Shown here: one piece after another, positions 34,656 through 43,458 of the stretch
Layout of the letters: each line of letters opens with the position of its first letter
Numbering within the stretch: position 1 is the first letter of the stretch
Assembly (NCBI GenBank): GCA_023450835.1
Contig: JAEXGM010000097.1
Coordinates: forward strand, 58,802 to 122,801
Reading direction: 5' to 3'
Source of the DNA: Bacillota bacterium
Lineage (GTDB): Bacteria > Bacillota > Clostridia > Lachnospirales > Lachnospiraceae
Length of the DNA stretch: 64,000 bases
Position numbers and translations under genes: made by a program
Notes under the pieces: generated by a model
What the model was told of the DNA's origin: nothing
Databases searched by the model: none
Seen by the model: the letters and a program-made list of their open reading frames with translations, nothing else

Positions 34656-35498
34656 ATGAAATTGGATTTTTCGGTAGAACAAGCTGTCAGAGCACGTTAC
34701 AGTGTCAGAAGTTATGAGGAACGCCTGATTTCTGAGAAAGAGAAAGAACAACTTAAAGCCTATATTCAGACTTTATCAAATCCCTTTGCAGTTACGGTCT
34801 CCTTTCGCCTGTTGGAATCAAAGGCCGCGGCCAATGGAGAAAAGTTAGGCACATACGGTATGATAAAAGGAGCAAAAGATTATATCGGAGCAACTGTTGC
34901 CGAAGAGGAACTGGCGCTGGAAGCTTTGGGATATTCTTTTGAAAAATTAATTCTGTATGCGGCGTCAGTGGGTATCGGTACCTGCTGGCTGGGAGGTACA
35001 TTTAAGCGCAGTGAGTTTGCTCTTGCTATGGAAATTAAGGAAAATGAGCTCTTTCCCGCAATCACTCCCATTGGCTATCCTTTGAAGAAGAAGCGTTTAA
35101 CGGAGTCTATTGTACGCAAAGTTGTAAAAGCCGACCAGCGAAAGGAATGGAATGAAATTTTCTTTAAAGATGATTTTTTCCATCCCCTGACGAAAGAGGA
35201 AGCAGGCAAATTTGCATTCCCTCTGGAAATGCTGCGTCTTGCACCTTCTGCCAGTAACAAACAACCCTGGAGGATTGTCAGGTCAGGGAAGGTCTTCCAT
35301 TTCTATGAAGCGAAGCTGCCAGGGTATAGTGAGAAGCTTACTCTTGATATTCAGAGAGTGGATATCGGAATTGCAGCCTGCCATTTTCATCTGGCGGCTT
35401 TAGAAAAGGGGCTGGAAGGAAGGTTTGAAAAGCTTTCCGGTCCTGAAATTCAGCTTCCGGAGCATATGCATTATATCTTTTCATTTGTTGTACAGTAG
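34656..35498 (+). CDS. nitroreductase-family protein (TM1586-like)
   Basis: 280-residue flavin-dependent oxidoreductase with a duplicated nitroreductase fold. It has SVEQAVRARYSVRSYEE at the start, YAASVGIGTCWLGGTF in the first half and MLRLAPSASNKQPWRIV in the second. This single-chain two-lobe build matches the TM1586-type group. ATG 34656 follows AAGGAGGT; the in-frame upstream extension is not credible. Substrate unknown. Confidence 0.85.
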   Translation: MKLDFSVEQAVRARYSVRSYEERLISEKEKEQLKAYIQTLSNPFAVTVSFRLLESKAAANGEKLGTYGMIKGAKDYIGATVAEEELALEALGYSFEKLILYAASVGIGTCWLGGTFKRSEFALAMEIKENELFPAITPIGYPLKKKRLTESIVRKVVKADQRKEWNEIFFKDDFFHPLTKEEAGKFAFPLEMLRLAPSASNKQPWRIVRSGKVFHFYEAKLPGYSEKLTLDIQRVDIGIAACHFHLAALEKGLEGRFEKLSGPEIQLPEHMHYIFSFVVQ

Positions 35499-35579
35499 TG
35501 TAGTTACCTTTATTGGGAATAGGGTATTAACGCAGAAATAAATCATATATTTAATTAAAATTTATAAATCGAGGAAAAC

Positions 35580-36875
35580 ATGATTATACATGTTGTTCAG
35601 CCTGGGGAAACGATTTATACGATAGCGGCAGATTATAATGTTGATGTGACAAGACTGGTAGAGGATAACGGCCTGGTGAACCCGGAGAATCTGGTTATTG
35701 GGCAGACTATTGTAATTGCATATCCGGAACAGGTTTATATAGGGCAGGAAGGGGATACTTTGGATAGTATTGCCCAATCCTTTGGTGTTACAAGAATGCA
35801 GCTGCTTCGGAATAATCCTTTTCTTTCAAACAGAGATATCATTTATCAGGGAGAGACTATTGTTATTAGTTATGAAACACAGGGAAGTGTTTCTATTAAT
35901 GCTTATGCATATCCATTTATTGATAAAAATATTCTAAGGAAGACATTGCCTTATTTGACCTACTTAACAATATTTAACTATCAGGCTATCGAGAACGGTG
36001 ATATAATAGGAAATGATGAAACGGAGATTATTACTACTGCCAGGGAATATGGGGTCGCACCCCTTATGTCTTTGTCCACTTTATCATATCAGGGAACAAG
36101 CAATATTGAGGCGGCAAATAATATCCTTTATAATGCGGACATTTTGGAACGGCATATTGATAATATTTTAAGCATACTGAGAGAAAAAGAATATTATGGT
36201 CTGAATATCAGCCTGATAAATCTTAATCAGCAGAATCAGCCGGCTTATGAGAATTTCATGACCAGGCTGTCCGAGCGTTTAAAAGCAGAGGGATATGTAC
36301 TGTTTATCAGCATTACACCCAGAATCCTTATAAGTTCCACTGAAATATCTTTTGAACAATTGGATTATACGGAATTTGGAAGATTGGCAGATTACCTCCA
36401 AATAATAACTTATGGCTGGGGGTCTTTAGCAGCTCCGCCGTCTCCTTCATCACCGGTATTTCTAACAAGAATGCTGCTTCAAAATGCAGTAATTATGATT
36501 CCATCTGAGAAAATATTTTCAGGGATTTCCGTTATTGGCTATGATTGGCAAAATCCCTATGTACTGGGTATTTCGAGGGCAAATGCCCTGACAACTGATG
36601 CGGCAATAGAGCTGGCACTGGAAACGAATTCGGTTATCCTGTTTGAAGAGAATTCTCAAACACCTTATTTTGAATATACGATGGTAATTTCGGGGATACC
36701 CATCAGACATATTGTCTGGTTTAAAGATGCAAGAAGTATTGATGCTTTAATAAAACTTGTACCGGAATATGATATACAGGGTTCAGCTATATGGAATATC
36801 ATGAGCTATTTTACACAGATGTGGCTGGTAATTAATTCGCAGTATAATATAAATAAAGTATTGCCTGAAACTTAA
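35580..36875 (+). CDS. LysM-GH18 protein, probably catalytically dead
   Basis: 431-residue protein of the YaaH/SleL spore-hydrolase type. Two LysM domains (residues 2-46 HVVQPGETIYTIAADYNVDV, and 49-95 YIGQEGDTLDSIAQSFGV) precede a GH18 barrel (about 105-425). There is no signal peptide, as in spore-coat proteins. In GH18 enzymes strand 4 carries DxxDxDxE; the equivalent here reads EYYGLNISLINLN, with none of the acidic residues. The protein therefore probably binds peptidoglycan or a glycan without cutting it. Confidence 0.85.
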   Translation: MIIHVVQPGETIYTIAADYNVDVTRLVEDNGLVNPENLVIGQTIVIAYPEQVYIGQEGDTLDSIAQSFGVTRMQLLRNNPFLSNRDIIYQGETIVISYETQGSVSINAYAYPFIDKNILRKTLPYLTYLTIFNYQAIENGDIIGNDETEIITTAREYGVAPLMSLSTLSYQGTSNIEAANNILYNADILERHIDNILSILREKEYYGLNISLINLNQQNQPAYENFMTRLSERLKAEGYVLFISITPRILISSTEISFEQLDYTEFGRLADYLQIITYGWGSLAAPPSPSSPVFLTRMLLQNAVIMIPSEKIFSGISVIGYDWQNPYVLGISRANALTTDAAIELALETNSVILFEENSQTPYFEYTMVISGIPIRHIVWFKDARSIDALIKLVPEYDIQGSAIWNIMSYFTQMWLVINSQYNINKVLPET

Positions 36876-36886
36876 TAAATACGATG

Positions 36887-36966
36887 AAAGAGACTATTGC
36901 AGATAACTTAAATTACTAGGAAGTAAATTATTCCTTCCATTTAAGGTAAAATGCAAAAGTCTCTTT
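36887..36966. terminator. bidirectional terminator
   Basis: AAAGAGACT-A-TTGCA (36887-36901) pairs with TGCAA-AA-GTCTCTTTT (36952-36966) around an inner GGAAG/CTTCC hairpin. It separates the convergent LysM-GH18 and MFS genes. Confidence 0.65.
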
Positions 36967-36973
36967 TAGTTTG

Positions 36974-38383
36974 TTAACGTATCTCTGCTTTATTTTTTTG
37001 TTTTATCTTATTGCTTAGGAACAATGCCGGGATAATACTCACTGCCATGAAGATAAGGCTTGTCATAAAGCCCGCATGAAAAGAGCCGGATAAATTCGCA
37101 GCGGTGGCTGCTTTGCCGCTCATAAAATTGCTCACAACAGTTGCTAAAATAGCGGAACCGAATGCAGCCCCGATGTTTTGAATAATACGGGTAGATACAC
37201 TTGCCTGGGCAATCTGTGTTTTTTCAAGCCCGGCATAGGAGTCGCTCATAACGGGAATGGTAACACCGCCGACACCCATTCCCCTGAGAAGAAGGACAAG
37301 CCATATAAGCCACTGGCTTGTATTTGTATCAAAGAAGATAAATGGAAGAGTTCCGATTATTGTGATGGCAATGGAAGGGAGTACGACCAGGCGGGCGCCT
37401 AGTTTATCCGTCATTTTTCCAACCAATGACCTTGTAATCAGCATTCCTGCTCCCTGAGGAATCAGCCATAGGGCTGAAGTGATGACACTCAGACCCCGTA
37501 CATTCTGGAAGAACAAAGGAAATAATAACATGGGACCATTGGTAGCAAATCCGGCCAGGAATAGCGATACAAAGGAAGCACAGAAATTTTTTGACTGAAA
37601 CAGCTTTAACGGAATCAAGGCATGTTCCTTTCTTCGCCAGGCATAAAAGATGTAGGTCATTATAGATACTGCACCAATTACAATGGATACTACTCCTGTA
37701 ACGCTATTGCCCGACCCTTTAATTTTAGTTACTCCATAGATAAACATGCCGGATGTCAGTCCAAGGAGTATTATCCCTAGCCAGTCCATTTTGGCCTTGG
37801 TGTCTGCGGCTTCAAATTTAGGGAGCTTCCACTGCATTAGAAGCAGTGCGATAATACCAATGGGCAGGTTCACAAAAAATAACCAGTGCCAGGTCAGATG
37901 TTTCATAATCAGGCCTCCGATAATCGGCCCTATAATGGGACCGAAAACAATAGGGATGCCGACAATAGACATCAGACGTCCAAGATTCTCTGCACCGGCT
38001 AACCGAACAATCATAGTTGTCAAGGTAGGAATTAGAAGTCCGGAGGCAAAGCCTTGTAATACACGAAAGCCGATGAGGCTTTGTATGTTCCATGCAGCTC
38101 CCGAAAGGATGGAGGCTAACAGGAAAAGTCCCAGAGCTCCCATAAATATCTTTTTCCCATCGAATTTCTGCATAAGCCATCCTGAAAAAGGAACAGCAAT
38201 TCCCAGGGCAAGTGTGTAACCGGTTATGACCCACTGTATAACTGCAAAAGTCGTAGAGAACAGTTTGGCCAGATCATTGACTGCAATATTGACAATAGTA
38301 GCATCCAGCATAGGGGGAAGTGCTCCCAGTACCAGAATCAGCGAAATACTAATAATACCTTTTGGAAGTTTTTCGTTTTTCAT
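36974..38383 (-). CDS. MFS multidrug transporter, DHA2 (EmrB/QacA-like)
   Basis: 469-residue drug:proton antiporter with 14 predicted helices. Family motifs are LGALPPMLDATIVNIAVNDLAK (motif D1), WVITGYTLALGIAVPFSGWLMQKFDGKKIF (motif A), GFRVLQGFASGLLIPT and GPIIGPIIGGLI (motif C, antiporter). It is divergent from a TetR regulator, with operator-like palindromes between. TAAAGGAGAT precedes the start. Confidence 0.92.
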   Translation of the reverse strand: MKNEKLPKGIISISLILVLGALPPMLDATIVNIAVNDLAKLFSTTFAVIQWVITGYTLALGIAVPFSGWLMQKFDGKKIFMGALGLFLLASILSGAAWNIQSLIGFRVLQGFASGLLIPTLTTMIVRLAGAENLGRLMSIVGIPIVFGPIIGPIIGGLIMKHLTWHWLFFVNLPIGIIALLLMQWKLPKFEAADTKAKMDWLGIILLGLTSGMFIYGVTKIKGSGNSVTGVVSIVIGAVSIMTYIFYAWRRKEHALIPLKLFQSKNFCASFVSLFLAGFATNGPMLLFPLFFQNVRGLSVITSALWLIPQGAGMLITRSLVGKMTDKLGARLVVLPSIAITIIGTLPFIFFDTNTSQWLIWLVLLLRGMGVGGVTIPVMSDSYAGLEKTQIAQASVSTRIIQNIGAAFGSAILATVVSNFMSGKAATAANLSGSFHAGFMTSLIFMAVSIIPALFLSNKIKQKNKAEIR

Positions 38384-38401
38384 CTTATCTATCTCCTTTA
38401 C

Positions 38402-38562
38402 GGTACAAAACGTACCTTATCTACCTGCACATTATACAACGGGAAAAAATAAAAAACAATATGTATCTTATATTTTTTTATGGTATAATACATATAGAGA
38501 ATTTGGAGTTTACACCTGGTGCAGCCTAAGTTCACTTAATATAAGGCGCTGATATTAAGTGA
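38402..38562. promoter_or_regulatory. divergent MFS/TetR control region with two palindromes
   Basis: GGTAC-AAAAC-GTACC (38402-38416) lies just upstream of the MFS ribosome binding site. TCACTTAATAT-N9-ATATTAAGTGA (38532-38562), an 11-bp perfect inverted repeat, lies on the TetR side. Either could be the TetR operator. TATAAT near 38483 may serve the TetR gene. Confidence 0.55.
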
Positions 38563-38643
38563 TAATTGTGCAAGGTCCTACCGGACTCCGAGCGGAACGA
38601 CATGCTGTTTTTAAAGCTAACATTATCAAAGGAGATGAAGCAA

Positions 38644-39246
38644 ATGAAAGAATCTGATAGGAATTCGAGAAAGAGAGGGGACGTTTTAACTGAGAGTATT
38701 TATGAAGCCACCGAACAGTTAATTAAGGAAGTAGGTTATGTGAACCTTACCTTTCAGCAGATTGCTCAAGCTGCAAAAACCAGCAGGACTGTACTGTACC
38801 GCAGATGGGCGACGACTTTTGACCTGATTGATGATCTTATGAAAGATAGATGGACGATGACATTAGACGGAGATCTAATTGATAAGATTGTGGATACGGG
38901 GAGCTTGCGGGGAGATTTGTTGCTTTTGCTCAGGCTGTATCAAAGGGTCTATATAGAGGTAGGTCCGTCAATAATGAATGCCATTTTGTTCGAACTCAGT
39001 CAAAACAACGAAAGAGTAGATAAAGTAAAAATAAAAGCCGAGGGGAAAAATATACGGGTCATGAAAAAAATCCTGGAATTAGCTCAAATACGCGGAGAGA
39101 AAGTAAAGGAGGTCAGTGATATGACGCTGACTTTGCCCTTTGGATTGATCCGTATGAGGTATATTCTTGGCGGGGATGAGATTACAGAAGAACAACTGGA
39201 GCAAATCGTTGATGAGGTGCTTCTTCCGGTATTCAAGGCTGAATGA
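38644..39246 (+). CDS. TetR-family regulator
   Basis: 200-residue TetR repressor. The HTH reads YVNLTFQQIAQAAKTSRTVLYRRWATTFDLI, and the ligand domain has the TetR_C-type VYIEVGPSIMNAILFELS. ATG 38644 follows AAAGGAGATGAAG, so the GTG 78 bp upstream is not the start. Probably regulates the divergent DHA2 transporter. Confidence 0.9.
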   Translation: MKESDRNSRKRGDVLTESIYEATEQLIKEVGYVNLTFQQIAQAAKTSRTVLYRRWATTFDLIDDLMKDRWTMTLDGDLIDKIVDTGSLRGDLLLLLRLYQRVYIEVGPSIMNAILFELSQNNERVDKVKIKAEGKNIRVMKKILELAQIRGEKVKEVSDMTLTLPFGLIRMRYILGGDEITEEQLEQIVDEVLLPVFKAE

Positions 39247-39290
39247 ATAATATAAAATTTAAAAAGCAGTTTTTTCAACTACGTATTCAG

Positions 39291-39317
39291 GAATATCAAA
39301 TCAAAGATTTGATATTC
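39291..39317. repeat. 12-bp perfect inverted repeat
   Basis: GAATATCAAATC-AAA-GATTTGATATTC between the TetR and AlkD-like genes, 3 bp before the ribosome binding site of the latter. No T-run follows, so it is more likely an operator or a translational hairpin than a terminator. Confidence 0.6.
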
Positions 39318-39332
39318 ACGAAAGGAGCTAAA

Positions 39333-40004
39333 ATGACAAAAAATGAGATACTTACAATACTTTGTGAGTTAGGAAATGAAAAACGGAAAGAGATGTATAA
39401 AAAGAATGGAGCCGGTGAAAACACTTATGGTGTTTTGCTGGGGGAATTGCGGAAACTGGCGAAGCAGTTAGGTAAAAATCATGAATTGGCATTAGAATTA
39501 TGGCAAAGTAAAAATACTGATGCCAGGTGGCTGGCCTGTATGCTCTTTGAAGGGAAGAAGCTGACACCGGATGAAGTGAGAAGTATGGTTTCTGAATTGA
39601 CATATACGGATATGATTGATAAATTCATCGGTGAGGTTGTCTGTGACCAGAGTTATGCAGATGAACTGGCGAAAGAATGGTCAGTTTCAGACAGAGATAA
39701 CCTGGGACGGGCCGGCTGGGACCTGATTGCCTACAAAGTGTCTGAAGGTAAATCAACGGATGCTGTATTGGAAGAACTTATCGCAACAATTGAGGCTGGG
39801 CTGCAGACCGCCCCTGCGGCAAAACAATGGGCAATGAATCATGCTCTGTGTGAAATCGGGATATGTTATCCGCAGTATACTAAGAGATGCATCGCACTTG
39901 GTGAAACCTTAGGAGTCTACAAAGAGATGAAGGTGTCGAAAGGCTGTACCTCCGCTTATGCTCCGGAGTGGATTGCAGCAGGTTTAAAGAGACGAAAAAA
40001 TTAA
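39333..40004 (+). CDS. DNA alkylation repair protein, AlkD-like
   Basis: 223-residue HEAT-like repeat protein of the DNA alkylation repair (AlkD/AlkC) superfamily. Helical repeats include LALELWQSKNTDARWLACMLF, and SDRDNLGRAGWDLIAYKV holds the Trp-Asp pair typical near the glycosylase site. AlkD enzymes remove N-alkylated purines without base flipping. ATG 39333 has AAGGAG; an upstream in-frame extension overlapping the TetR stop is rejected. Activity of this subgroup is not certain. Confidence 0.78.
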   Translation: MTKNEILTILCELGNEKRKEMYKKNGAGENTYGVLLGELRKLAKQLGKNHELALELWQSKNTDARWLACMLFEGKKLTPDEVRSMVSELTYTDMIDKFIGEVVCDQSYADELAKEWSVSDRDNLGRAGWDLIAYKVSEGKSTDAVLEELIATIEAGLQTAPAAKQWAMNHALCEIGICYPQYTKRCIALGETLGVYKEMKVSKGCTSAYAPEWIAAGLKRRKN

Positions 40005-40022
40005 CTGGAATTTATCTGCACT

Positions 40023-40056
40023 ACCGGTATTCTGAAAATAGGATGCCGGTTTTTTA
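40023..40056 (+). terminator. intrinsic terminator
   Basis: ACCGGTATTCT with AGGATGCCGGT (11 bp, two G-T pairs) and TTTTTT after the AlkD-like gene. Confidence 0.85.
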
Positions 40057-40231
40057 TGTTCATATAAAGGAGTTTAAACAGGTAATTATATTAATCCTCT
40101 GATATGTTCCATTATTCGATTTATTATAATAGCTCAATAGCGGTAATTTTATAATTTTATATCATATATTATAAATAATTCACTAATAAATTAAGATTAA
40201 CGCTTTTATTGGGCTGGGGGAAAAGAATTAT

Positions 40232-41020
40232 ATGAAGAAAGTGCTGGTAATTGGAGCTAATAGTTATATTGGTAAGAAGTTTTATGAATATATAAATTCA
40301 CTTAATGAAAAATCAATTGAGGCAGATATGGTAAGTGCCGCAGATGGATCCTGGGAAAAGGTTGATTTTTCTCTATATGATACGGTATTACATTTGTCTG
40401 CAATTGTATATAGAAAAGAAAAGGAGAGCACAAAAGAACTTTATGAAAATGTAAATCATAGGCTGCCTGTAAGAATTGCACATAAAGCAAAGGAAAACCA
40501 TGTGAAGCAGTTTATATTCATGAGTTCTGCCGCTGTATACGGGGACATTAGCGGCCGCATAACGAAAGAAACAATTCCTGTGCCCTCAACATTTTATGGA
40601 AAGACGAAATTGGCTGCCGAGAATGACCTTATAAAATTAGAGAGCACAGATTTTAAAATAGTAATTATCCGGTCTCCTATGGTGTATGGTGAAGGCTGTA
40701 AGGGAAATTACCGGAAGCTTAGTAAAATAGCAAGGTTTACACCTGTCTTTCCTGATTATCATAATAAGAGAAGTATGATTCATGTAGAGCGGTTAAGCTC
40801 ATATATAGTTGATTTGATTTTAAAGGAAGAACAGGGCTGTTACTTTTTGCAGGATGAAAATTATGCTGATACTTGTGAACTGGTAGTTGGCATAAGAAAA
40901 AAACTTGGTAAGAAAACGTATCTTACAAAAGTTTTCAATCCGTTAATAGGGCAGTTAAAGAATCGATTTAATATATTTGATAAAATATTTGGCGATATGT
41001 ATTATTTAAATGAAAAATAA
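40232..41020 (+). CDS. NAD-dependent epimerase/dehydratase (extended SDR)
   Basis: 262-residue extended short-chain dehydrogenase. The nucleotide-binding motif is VLVIGANSYIGKKF, with LHLSAIVY, FIFMSSAAVYGD, and the catalytic YGKTK (Tyr and Lys). SPMVYGEGCKGNYRKL is typical of nucleotide-sugar epimerases of the GalE/WbpP type. No sugar-nucleotide partner lies nearby, so the substrate is unknown. It has 175 bp of AT-rich upstream sequence. Confidence 0.88.
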   Translation: MKKVLVIGANSYIGKKFYEYINSLNEKSIEADMVSAADGSWEKVDFSLYDTVLHLSAIVYRKEKESTKELYENVNHRLPVRIAHKAKENHVKQFIFMSSAAVYGDISGRITKETIPVPSTFYGKTKLAAENDLIKLESTDFKIVIIRSPMVYGEGCKGNYRKLSKIARFTPVFPDYHNKRSMIHVERLSSYIVDLILKEEQGCYFLQDENYADTCELVVGIRKKLGKKTYLTKVFNPLIGQLKNRFNIFDKIFGDMYYLNEK

Positions 41021-41053
41021 ACCTCCGTCAAATAATCAAATTAGGGCACGTTC

Positions 41054-41590
41054 TTAACAGGTTAAATCGGGTATGGCAGGCTTTAACTGAGTCATGGTCA
41101 AGTCGGTTAATTTCTTTATATCTTCGTTATTTATATGATAGCTGGAGGTATCTTTTCGATCCGGCTTCCGGGAGGCAGGCAGCAGGTCTGCAATATGCAA
41201 ATCTATAAGCGCTGCAGGTTTTGTACCAGCTCTTTTTTCCAAGTCATCTGCAAGTTTCAAATTCCCGGCATCTGCTCCACCGCTTATAGAAATAAAAGCA
41301 TAGCTAGCGGGATTCTTTTTAAGATGTCTCAGGTAAGGGCGAAGAGGAGCAGCGACATGCCCCATCCACACAGGGCCAAGAAAGAGAATCAGGTCGTATC
41401 CTCCCAGTTCGCCGGGTGATGGCTGCACCTGCGGTATTCTATTAAAAATCATATCCAGAATAATGGTACCCATAGTGCGTGTCTTAAGTTCAGATATCTT
41501 AATGTGCTTAGCTGACAGTTCCTTAGCTATACTGCTTGCTAAGGCCTCATTGTTGCCGGTGAAGGAATATGAAATAACTGTAATATTCAT
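41054..41590 (-). CDS. flavodoxin-like protein
   Basis: 178-residue FMN-binding flavodoxin-fold protein. The phosphate-binding loop is SYSFTGNNEALA (Ser-Phe-Thr-Gly-Asn), then LILFLGPVWMGHVAAPLRPYL and FISISGGADAGN. It would carry electrons or reduce a small molecule. Last gene of a TetR, FMN-binding, flavodoxin unit on the minus strand, 22 bp after the FMN-binding gene. Confidence 0.87.
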   Translation of the reverse strand: MNITVISYSFTGNNEALASSIAKELSAKHIKISELKTRTMGTIILDMIFNRIPQVQPSPGELGGYDLILFLGPVWMGHVAAPLRPYLRHLKKNPASYAFISISGGADAGNLKLADDLEKRAGTKPAALIDLHIADLLPASRKPDRKDTSSYHINNEDIKKLTDLTMTQLKPAIPDLTC

Positions 41591-41612
41591 GTGAAACCCC
41601 CTTATAATAAAT

Positions 41613-42035
41613 TTATTTTATCTTTGCCTTGTCAAGTGCATTTTCTAATCCTTTAAGATAGGCCTTGGAGGTAAGCGTTGCACCGCTTACGGCATCTACC
41701 TGCAGAGATTGTGACTGTATTACCCTTCCAAATAATTCTTCTGTAAATTCAGGTGGCCGTTTTTCTGCTTGTTCCAGTAACTTGATGCTCATAACTTTGC
41801 CGGAGGATATAGTAACCTGGATTTTATTCGCTCTCCATTTATACATGCCGCCTGCATATTCACCCACATAAGTACCGTCCTTAAGCTGACTGAAATCGAC
41901 GGTACCAATAGGGAGGTTCCTGGCTTCCCGCCGTTCTCCTGCGGTGAATAGCAGTCCTCCTGCTAAAACTGCTGCAATTAGAAACACAAACATGATAACA
42001 ACTGTTAATATTTTGAATTTCTTTTTTAGTTTCAT
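41613..42035 (-). CDS. membrane-anchored FMN-binding domain protein
   Basis: 140-residue protein with one N-terminal membrane helix (ILTVVIMFVFLIAAVLAGGLLF) and an extracellular FMN_bind domain. The flavinylation motif VDAVSGATLTSKAYLKGL is intact, so a threonine-linked FMN is expected if an ApbE transferase is present. It suggests extracytoplasmic electron transfer, paired with the flavodoxin-like gene downstream and the TetR upstream. Confidence 0.88.
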   Translation of the reverse strand: MKLKKKFKILTVVIMFVFLIAAVLAGGLLFTAGERREARNLPIGTVDFSQLKDGTYVGEYAGGMYKWRANKIQVTISSGKVMSIKLLEQAEKRPPEFTEELFGRVIQSQSLQVDAVSGATLTSKAYLKGLENALDKAKIK

Positions 42036-42061
42036 TTCGGTAGTCTCTCCTCATTATATTG

Positions 42062-42643
42062 CTAACGGGAACTGTCCAATAATCCGTTCATTATGAATTC
42101 TGCCATATAATCCAAGAGCTGGGGAAAATACCGGAGTCCGATTTCTTCTTTATGGGTATCAATATTAACCAGTGCCACAAAAAAAGCCATAATCAGATCG
42201 CAATCAATATCGTTTCTCATTTTTCCGGTATTCTGCCAGGTCCTTATCAATTCTGCAAATTGGTCGTATAAGAAATTGACGGTTTGAACTCCATTTTCTT
42301 CACGGTAAAGCTGTTCTATTTTTTCAAAAGTATCTGTGTTATACCATTGTTTTAAGATAGGATTGGCTTTCATGCCGTTGATGTTGAGCTCCATTAGCTG
42401 TTTGATTAGTTTAGACGGCTGCTCATTAAAATCAAGAGAGGACATGATGTCTCTTTTTAGCTGTTCATTTTCCGACATGAAAATGTCCAGAAATAGCTTC
42501 TCTTTAGAAGAGTAATAGTTGTAGAATGTGCCTACGGCTATACCGGCTGATTTTGTAATATCAGACACATTGGTATCTTTGAACCCCTTTGTACTGAATA
42601 GTTCTTTCCCGCAACGAAAGATATCTGCTTTTTTATCCTCCAT
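42062..42643 (-). CDS. TetR-family regulator
   Basis: 193-residue TetR repressor (FSTKGFKDTNVSDITKSAGIAVGTFYNYYSSKEKLFLDIF). It heads the unit with the FMN-binding and flavodoxin genes. A long palindrome lies 30 bp upstream of its start and may be its operator. Confidence 0.9.
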   Translation of the reverse strand: MEDKKADIFRCGKELFSTKGFKDTNVSDITKSAGIAVGTFYNYYSSKEKLFLDIFMSENEQLKRDIMSSLDFNEQPSKLIKQLMELNINGMKANPILKQWYNTDTFEKIEQLYREENGVQTVNFLYDQFAELIRTWQNTGKMRNDIDCDLIMAFFVALVNIDTHKEEIGLRYFPQLLDYMAEFIMNGLLDSSR

Positions 42644-42672
42644 AGTATATTGACCTCCTTCTAAAATATGTA

Positions 42673-42732
42673 ATGCCTATGTTATTATATGAATGAATTT
42701 TTTTTTATTCATTCATATAATAGCATAGGCAT
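42673..42732. repeat. 26-bp inverted repeat with oligo-T loop
   Basis: Left arm 42673-42698 and right arm 42707-42732 match over 26 bp with one mismatch; the loop is eight T. The inner TGAATGAAT/ATTCATTCA part fits a TetR operator for the adjacent gene, while the whole, with TTTTT on the plus side, would be a strong RNA hairpin. Confidence 0.8.
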
Positions 42733-42805
42733 TTTTCCTTGTCAATCTTAAGTTACCAATAAATAGTAAAATATAGCAGGCTTTACAATAAGAGAATAAA
42801 ACAGC

Positions 42806-42834
42806 TTGACATTGAGACATGATAGTTTATATAT
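42806..42834 (+). promoter_or_regulatory. promoter of the DUF1398 gene
   Basis: TTGACA (42806-42811) followed after 16-18 nt by TATATATT. The spacing is slightly ambiguous because the -10 is a TA repeat. Confidence 0.5.
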
Positions 42835-42934
42835 TTGAAATATGAGAGTAAAACATATAGAGGTACGAATTTTTAAATGAAATATTAGTATCAATGATAA
42901 TATAAACTACATTTTAGAACGGGAGAGAAAAAAT

Positions 42935-43324
42935 ATGGAATTTACGTTAGAATCAATATGTGAAGCTCATAAATTATACACTGGTCCGGAGTTTCCAAAA
43001 CTAATCAGGGAGTTTAAGGCTATGGGGATGGTAACAAATATTTATAACCTGGAAATGGGCGTTGTGTCGTATCTGAATAAAACAGGCGATAGTATTGAAG
43101 ATAAAGGAATCCAGGTAACTGAGATTGGTTTACATTCCGATTATGCGGCTGCCCTTACCGCATTAAAACGGAATCAAAGGGGAGAGTCTGATTTTACTGC
43201 ATTCTGCAATGAAATTGCGGCTGCGGGTATTTACAAATGGGTCTCGGATTTAGAAAAAATGACATGCAGCTATTATGATAAACAAGAGAATGCCGTTATT
43301 ATGGAAAATATACCGGCAGTCTAG
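42935..43324 (+). CDS. DUF1398 (YbcV-like) protein
   Basis: 129-residue soluble protein of the DUF1398 family (ESICEAHKLYTGPEFPKLIREFKAMGM, then FTAFCNEIAAAGIYKWVSDLEKMTCSYYD). Function is unknown; family members occur in enterobacteria and Firmicutes. GGGAGAG precedes the ATG. It stands alone between two TetR genes on the other strand. Confidence 0.8.
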   Translation: MEFTLESICEAHKLYTGPEFPKLIREFKAMGMVTNIYNLEMGVVSYLNKTGDSIEDKGIQVTEIGLHSDYAAALTALKRNQRGESDFTAFCNEIAAAGIYKWVSDLEKMTCSYYDKQENAVIMENIPAV

Positions 43325-43458
43325 TATCTTTAAGAAAGATATAGGTTAGTATAATTTGAATTTATGAAGAAGGAGGAATGCAGCCAATGAATTACTGTAC
43401 CCTCCCTTTTTCTTTCTATTTAATAACGGAATAAATGTAAGCTAAAATATATTTAAAA

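Noticed and set aside
43380..43435. Fifteen-codon frame with AGGAGG after the DUF1398 gene
   Set aside because: Too short to judge; the sequence more likely belongs to a weak terminator region.
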